A stretch of DNA of 15,591 nucleotides from an uncultured Bacilli bacterium. Lineage in GTDB: Bacteria; Bacillota_I; Bacilli_A; RF39; UBA660. The stretch is from contig CATLBU010000013.1 of the NCBI GenBank assembly GCA_949879835.1, positions 1 to 15,591 of the forward strand, read 5' to 3'. Below, one piece after another: positions 12,404 to 15,591 of the stretch (position 1 is its first letter; each line of letters begins with the position of its first letter). A model generated the notes under the pieces. It was not told the DNA's origin. It did no database searches and worked only from the letters and a program-made list of their open reading frames with translations. Position numbers and translations under genes: made by a program.

Positions 12404-12647
12404 GAAAGTTAAAAGAGATACAGAAGTAATTGTAGAAGATATTTAAGAAGTCATTAATGATAGCATGGTTAATGAAAAGATAGAAATGACAAATACTGTG
12501 AATAAATTTGAACAAAAAATGAAAATCGTTAAAAATTTTTAATAGATAAAGAATATGCTAAATATAATAAAAGGAACTAAAAAGATTATGGGATTTCAAT
12601 CTAAAATGGAACAATTATTTAATGAGGTAGATACTTTTAGCAAAAGT
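12402..12647 (+). pseudogene. Decayed plus-strand ORF, function unknown
   Basis: One reading frame from ATG 12402 reads as natural charged helical protein, interrupted by TAA at 12444-12446 and by TAA-TAG near 12540. Segments include 'EVINDSMVNEKIEMTNTV', 'KFEQKMKIVKNF' and, after the stops, 'MGFQSKMEQLFNEVD'. The opposite strand is by contrast an improbable hydrophobic translation. The frame stays protein-like up to the end of the convergent MBL gene at 12637 and then loses sense. I read this as a broken remnant whose 3' part was lost when the coaE-coaD-MBL segment was joined here. The family is unknown. It could be chance, but three in-frame stretches make that less likely. Confidence 0.4.
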
Positions 12648-13398
12648 CATCAAACATTATGTATTCTTTGTTTTCTGATGCTACATCAACATTTTCAAAT
12701 ATATTTTTTGCTTCGTCCAAATAATCTAATTTATCAATTTCAGGCCAGAAATGACTTAAAATTAGTTTCTTCACATTGCTTTTTTTAGCTATTATTGCAG
12801 CCTCTTCGGCACTTAAATGATGTATATTACCATTTTTTTGATGTTTTAAAAAACCTGATTCACATATTAATACATCAGCACCTTGAAAAAATGACGAAAT
12901 GTTTTCATCATATCCAGTATCCGATGAATAGGATAATTTTATATTCTCTTTAATTATATTCATGGCAAAAGTTTTTATAGAATGTTGTGTTCGATAAAAA
13001 GAAACATTTATATCATTAATCTTTAAATTACTTTTTTCATCATAAGTATAAAAATCCATATAATTTTCAGTTCCATAATTTATTAAATAATGATAATCTT
13101 CTAAATCTTTGTTATTTGGAATATAAACTTTAACTTTACTACTTAATAGGTCTAAATTATGATATACATAACTTGCATATGCAATAGCACTTAAATCGGC
13201 ATAGTGATCCTTGTGCAAATGACTTATTATAATAGTTAAATTTTCTAAATCATTTGGAAAATTCATTAATCTTGTTATACCATTACCACAATCTAATAAA
13301 ATTTTCTGATTATTATCAGTATTATAAATTAGATATCCAACACAATTATTGTCTGATTTTGGATATGGTGAAACACTTCCTAATATTTTTAAAATCAT
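12637..13398 (-). CDS. MBL-fold metallo-hydrolase, YhfI/RNase Z-like (253 aa)
   Basis: This is a second metallo-beta-lactamase-fold hydrolase. 'ISHLHKDHYADLS' gives HxHxDH (His60, His62, Asp64, His65). 'TQHSIKTFAM' gives His139, 'LSYSSDTGYDE' Asp160, 'NIHHLSAEEAA' the RNase Z-like His pair (193-194), and 'LILSHFWPE' His216. The whole set is kept, so an active dinuclear enzyme is likely; the substrate is unknown (RNA, cyclic nucleotide or phosphoester). It is only distantly like the MBL gene at 11613. Its ATG overlaps the CoaD stop codon region by 4 bases (13395-13398), so it is translationally coupled and the last gene of the coaE-coaD operon. That position suggests a link to coenzyme A metabolism or repair, but this is inference. 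Confidence 0.88.
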   Translation of the reverse strand: MILKILGSVSPYPKSDNNCVGYLIYNTDNNQKILLDCGNGITRLMNFPNDLENLTIIISHLHKDHYADLSAIAYASYVYHNLDLLSSKVKVYIPNNKDLEDYHYLINYGTENYMDFYTYDEKSNLKINDINVSFYRTQHSIKTFAMNIIKENIKLSYSSDTGYDENISSFFQGADVLICESGFLKHQKNGNIHHLSAEEAAIIAKKSNVKKLILSHFWPEIDKLDYLDEAKNIFENVDVASENKEYIMFDDFC

Positions 13399-13886
13399 TT
13401 TTTTTGTTCTCCTTTTAAAATCATTTTTTCTTCTACTATAGGATCAACATATTTTGAAATATTTCTATTTAAATAGAATATCTCCTTAACAACACTTGAT
13501 GATATAGTTTGTAACCATTGATCAGCAAATAAACATATTGTATTTACTTTATCATCACTAATATCTTTGTTTATTTGTGCAAGCTCTTTTTCATATTCAA
13601 AATCCTTTATATTTCTGATTCCTCTTATTATTGCTTTACATTTATATTCTAGTGCTACATCAGTTGCTGTACTAGTGCTGGTTATTATTTTGACTTTAGG
13701 ATTATTACAATATAATTTACTTAATATTTCTAGTCGTTCTTCTAGTGTGAAAAAAGAATTTTTTTTCATTGGATTTTTTAAAACTGCTATAATTACTTCA
13801 TCAAAAAGCTTAGATGCCTGTTCTATAATATTCATATGTCCCTTTGTGGTAGGATCGAAACTACCTGGATATAATACTCTTATCAT
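13395..13886 (-). CDS. coaD: Phosphopantetheine adenylyltransferase (PPAT)
   Basis: CoaD transfers AMP from ATP to 4'-phosphopantetheine to give dephospho-CoA, the fourth of five steps in coenzyme A synthesis, in the cytoplasm as a hexamer. The sequence has the nucleotidyltransferase motif 'YPGSFDPTTKGHMNII' (6-21; TKGH as the T/HxGH signature), Lys41-42 region after 'VLKNPMKK', 'IIRGIRNIKDFEYE' (the RGxRxxxDFxYE signature, 87-99) and 'ISSSVVKEI' (128-136). The length of 163 residues is normal. Start ATG 13886 is fixed by the family N-terminus and lies 26 bases inside coaE, with AAGGAAGTG upstream. The middle of the operon coaE-coaD-MBL; this direct pairing with coaE is not the usual coaD setting near rsmD in Bacilli. 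Confidence 0.95.
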   Translation of the reverse strand: MIRVLYPGSFDPTTKGHMNIIEQASKLFDEVIIAVLKNPMKKNSFFTLEERLEILSKLYCNNPKVKIITSTSTATDVALEYKCKAIIRGIRNIKDFEYEKELAQINKDISDDKVNTICLFADQWLQTISSSVVKEIFYLNRNISKYVDPIVEEKMILKGEQKK

Positions 13887-14436
13887 AAATTTTTTTCACT
13901 TCCTTTTTAGTTTGTTTTATATCATTGTTTTCTATAATATAATCAAAATTATTTCTAGTAAAATCTACTGTTGCTTGTTCTCTTTTTTTAAATGCACTTT
14001 CATCAATTCCATCTCTCGTGATTGCTCTTTTCATTCTAGAATTGAAATTTGCTTGTACTAAAATATTTATATTTGAAACATTAAAATATTTTGTTTCTGG
14101 CATAAGTATCCAGTCAAGAATTATTATTTTATCCTTATTTTTTTCTATGAAATCATCAATTATATTTTCCATAGCATCCCAAGTAATGTCTGATAGTTGT
14201 TTCATATTTTGATGGTTATTGAAAACTAAATCGCCTAATTCTTTTCTATTTATTTTATCTTCTTTTATATTTAAATTAAACTTTTCAGACACAACTTTTT
14301 TTATTTCAGGCATATCTAGTACTTCATGACCGACTGTATCAATATTCAAATGAACAATATTTTTATCTAATGAGCATAAAAATTCTGAAATAGAACTCTT
14401 TCCACTTCCTGATGCTCCCGTTATTGTAATCAACAT
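13861..14436 (-). CDS. coaE: Dephospho-CoA kinase (CoaE), divergent form
   Basis: CoaE phosphorylates the 3'-OH of dephospho-CoA, the last step of CoA synthesis. The 191-residue P-loop kinase shows 'ITGASGSGKSS' (Walker A, 5-15), 'NIDTVGHEVL' (Asp33 with GHE, the CoA-binding DAD-H-like motif), 'IIILDWILMPET' (Walker B-like strand) and the lid/Arg region 'SRMKRAITRDG' (133-143). The ending 'NNFDYIIENN' matches the '..aD.vi.N.g' signature. It is divergent: GASGSGKSS replaces the usual GxTGGIGSGKS. The start is ATG 14436 behind GAGGAG; an upstream in-frame Met at 14469 is rejected. It is the first gene of the operon and diverges from the LysR gene. The next step after coaD supports the call; another small-molecule kinase is the alternative. 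Confidence 0.82.
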   Translation of the reverse strand: MLITITGASGSGKSSISEFLCSLDKNIVHLNIDTVGHEVLDMPEIKKVVSEKFNLNIKEDKINRKELGDLVFNNHQNMKQLSDITWDAMENIIDDFIEKNKDKIIILDWILMPETKYFNVSNINILVQANFNSRMKRAITRDGIDESAFKKREQATVDFTRNNFDYIIENNDIKQTKKEVKKIYDKSIISR

Positions 14437-14453
14437 TATTATCACTCCTCTAA

Positions 14454-14482
14454 TTGCATTATACGTCATAAACTGATATAAT
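14454..14482 (+). promoter_or_regulatory. Promoter of the LysR-type regulator gene
   Basis: TTGCAT (14454-14459), 17 bases, consensus TATAAT (14477-14482). It overlaps the coaE promoter face to face. Confidence 0.6.
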
Positions 14483-14486
14483 TGAA
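14458..14486 (-). promoter_or_regulatory. Promoter of the coaE-coaD-MBL operon
   Basis: On the minus strand a consensus TATAAT (14458-14463) with a poor -35 TTCAAT (14481-14486) at 17 bases. A weak -35 next to a palindrome suits activation by the divergent LysR protein. Confidence 0.5.
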
Positions 14487-14501
14487 ATACGAATATTCAA
14501 T
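14481..14501. promoter_or_regulatory. Candidate LysR-type regulator binding site
   Basis: ATTGAA (14481-14486) and TTCAAT (14496-14501) form a palindrome with a 9-base centre, and contain a T-N11-A core. It covers the -35 of the coaE operon and the start region of the regulator gene, the classic place for autorepression and target activation. Confidence 0.45.
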
Positions 14502-14526
14502 ATCTGTTATAAGAGGTGATTATATC

Positions 14527-15429
14527 GTGGAAAATATAAATTTTGAACTATACAAAGTATTTTATTACGTTGCCAAAATGAAAAATATTACTAAAGCAGC
14601 TGAAATATTGCTTATTTCACAGCCTGCTATAACCCAAACAATAAAAAAATTAGAAAGTGAATTAAATATATCTTTATTTTATAGAACATCTAGAGGTATG
14701 GAGTTAACTAGTGCTGGAGAGGAATTATTTCAAAATATAAGAAATAGTATAGAGTGTTTAAATAATTGTAAAAGATTATTAGATGAATTCGATTCCAAAG
14801 AAATGAAAACAATAAGAATTGGTGGAGGTACCACTTTATTAAAGCATAATGCTTTGGAGGGAGTTAAAGTTTTTAAAGAAAAATATCCAAATGTAAAAAT
14901 AGAAATAATTAGAGGAATAACAGCTGAACTTTTAAATAAATTATGTGATAATATATTGGATTTGGTATTATTTAATATGCCTGTACAAATAGCTGAAAAT
15001 TTAGATTATAAAATTATTGAAACTACGCAAGATGTATTTGTAGCTAATCCAAATTTCTATAATAACTTAAAAGGTAAAAAAATTAGTATTCAAAAATTAG
15101 CCAATCTTCCGTTAGTTTTACAATCTGATATGTCCTCTTCAAGAAAGTTTTTAAATTCTATATGTAAAAAAAATAAAATATCATTAAATGATAGTTATGA
15201 ATTAGAAAGTTATGATTTAGTTTTGGCATTTGTAAAAGCGGGATTAGGAATTGGATTTATAAATAGAAATCATATTTTAAAAGAACTAAAGAAAGAAGAA
15301 TTATTTGAATTAAATCTAGATTATCAAATACCAATAAGGCAAATTGGAATAGCTTTTAACAAAAAGAATTCTAATAGTAAATATATTATAGAATTTATAA
15401 ATGCTATTAATCAGAATAATAAGGAATAA
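14527..15429 (+). CDS. LysR-type transcriptional regulator (300 aa)
   Basis: LysR-type regulators bind DNA as tetramers and respond to a small metabolite. Residues about 5-62 are the winged helix-turn-helix, with 'VAKMKNITKAAEILLISQPAIT' split over the two helices and 'LESELNISLFYRTSRGMELTSAG' as the standard wing and linker. Residues ~92-295 are the periplasmic-binding-like effector domain: 'IRIGGGTTLLKH', 'DLVLFNMP', 'LPLVLQSDMSSSRKFL', 'AFVKAGLGIGFINR'. Start GTG 14527 has AGAGGTGAT (14512-14520) 6 bases upstream and gives the normal N-terminus; an in-frame TTG at 14482 lies inside the -10 box. It diverges from coaE with a shared promoter region, so the coaE-coaD-MBL operon is its likely target; the effector is unknown. 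Confidence 0.92.
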   Translation: MENINFELYKVFYYVAKMKNITKAAEILLISQPAITQTIKKLESELNISLFYRTSRGMELTSAGEELFQNIRNSIECLNNCKRLLDEFDSKEMKTIRIGGGTTLLKHNALEGVKVFKEKYPNVKIEIIRGITAELLNKLCDNILDLVLFNMPVQIAENLDYKIIETTQDVFVANPNFYNNLKGKKISIQKLANLPLVLQSDMSSSRKFLNSICKKNKISLNDSYELESYDLVLAFVKAGLGIGFINRNHILKELKKEELFELNLDYQIPIRQIGIAFNKKNSNSKYIIEFINAINQNNKE

Positions 15430-15438
15430 TTGTATTTT

Positions 15439-15591
15439 ATGCAAGACTATATTAGTTTTTCTAGAAATGAATATGATGATTATATAAAAAGATTAACTAA
15501 TAATAAATTCAAAGTAATATTAGCAAATAAAAGATTATTTTGATGAGCCATTATTATTAAAAGGTTGTGATTTAATAATGAAAATGTTAAA
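15439..15591 (+). pseudogene. Frame-disrupted or partial hypothetical ORF at the window edge
   Basis: From ATG 15439 a frame encodes 34 residues ('MQDYISFSRNEYDDYIKRL', then 'ANKRLF') and stops at TGA 15541-15543. Shifting by one base at the preceding TTTT continues it without a stop to the right edge as 'DEPLLLKGCDLIMKML'. That looks like one protein broken by a single-base change in a T-run: a real frameshift, a sequencing error, or a programmed +1 shift. There is no clear ribosome binding site; the ATG lies 9 bases after the LysR stop. The family is not recognised. Confidence 0.4.

Noticed and set aside
12351..12515. N-terminal extension of the RNase Z-like MBL protein to 12515
   Set aside because: The extra 55 residues are hydrophobic antisense of a protein-like plus-strand frame; MKIQFIGTG at 12350 with its own SD is the normal MBL start.
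13567..14061. 164-aa plus-strand ORF and 14018-14212 ORF
   Set aside because: Antisense shadows of coaD and coaE, which have clear family motifs.

Overview
The window comes from a low-GC Gram-positive bacterium of the Bacilli/Erysipelotrichia kind, possibly one of the host-associated RF39-like lineages (the taxon is inference). The support is strong AAGGAGG-type ribosome binding sites, A+T-rich codon use, CCA-encoding tRNA genes, rho-independent terminators throughout, a PrsA-type foldase, and tiny membrane proteins of the YjcZ kind that are typical of spore-forming Firmicutes. TGA acts as a stop (for example at 6337-6339), so the mycoplasma code is not in use.

Layout. 1-1850: the 3' part of recX converges on a membrane-anchored PrsA-like foldase, with a terminator hairpin lying inside both gene ends. 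Two tiny YjcZ-like membrane proteins follow, behind a promoter resembling sigma-E/sigma-K sites. 2012-2600: tRNA-Ile(GAT), then a compact locus that looks like an undescribed type I toxin-antitoxin module. It has a 27-aa hydrophobic peptide on the minus strand, a convergent short RNA on the plus strand, promoters for both, and complementary repeats at the two ends of the toxin mRNA. Two perfect palindromes cover the start region of the next gene. 2601-5300: accessory genes (transglutaminase-like protein, a 55-aa Cys-containing protein, an unrecognised ~187-aa protein, an APH-fold kinase), closed by an 18-bp inverted repeat. 5467-7076: an unknown protein and a membrane-anchored surface protein in one operon. 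7085-8896: tRNA-Gln(CTG) lies 21 bases upstream of a 545-aa class I GluRS-type synthetase and is probably co-transcribed with it. 9001-9963: a prepilin-like protein whose C-terminal part resembles the 6371 protein. 10073-11601: an HD-GYP protein translationally coupled to an unknown partner.

11613-15591: a metallo-beta-lactamase (MBL) fold hydrolase, a decayed ORF, then a minus-strand operon coaE-coaD-MBL. This encodes the last two steps of coenzyme A synthesis plus a second MBL hydrolase, with overlapping genes. A LysR-type regulator diverges from it, and a palindrome sits in the shared promoter region. A small frame-disrupted ORF runs off the right edge.

The most promising novelty is the candidate toxin-antitoxin locus at about 2172-2520. 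Next come the tRNA-Gln/gltX transcript, the palindromes before the transglutaminase gene, and the LysR-linked coaE-coaD-MBL unit. All promoter and RNA calls were made by eye and are predictions.
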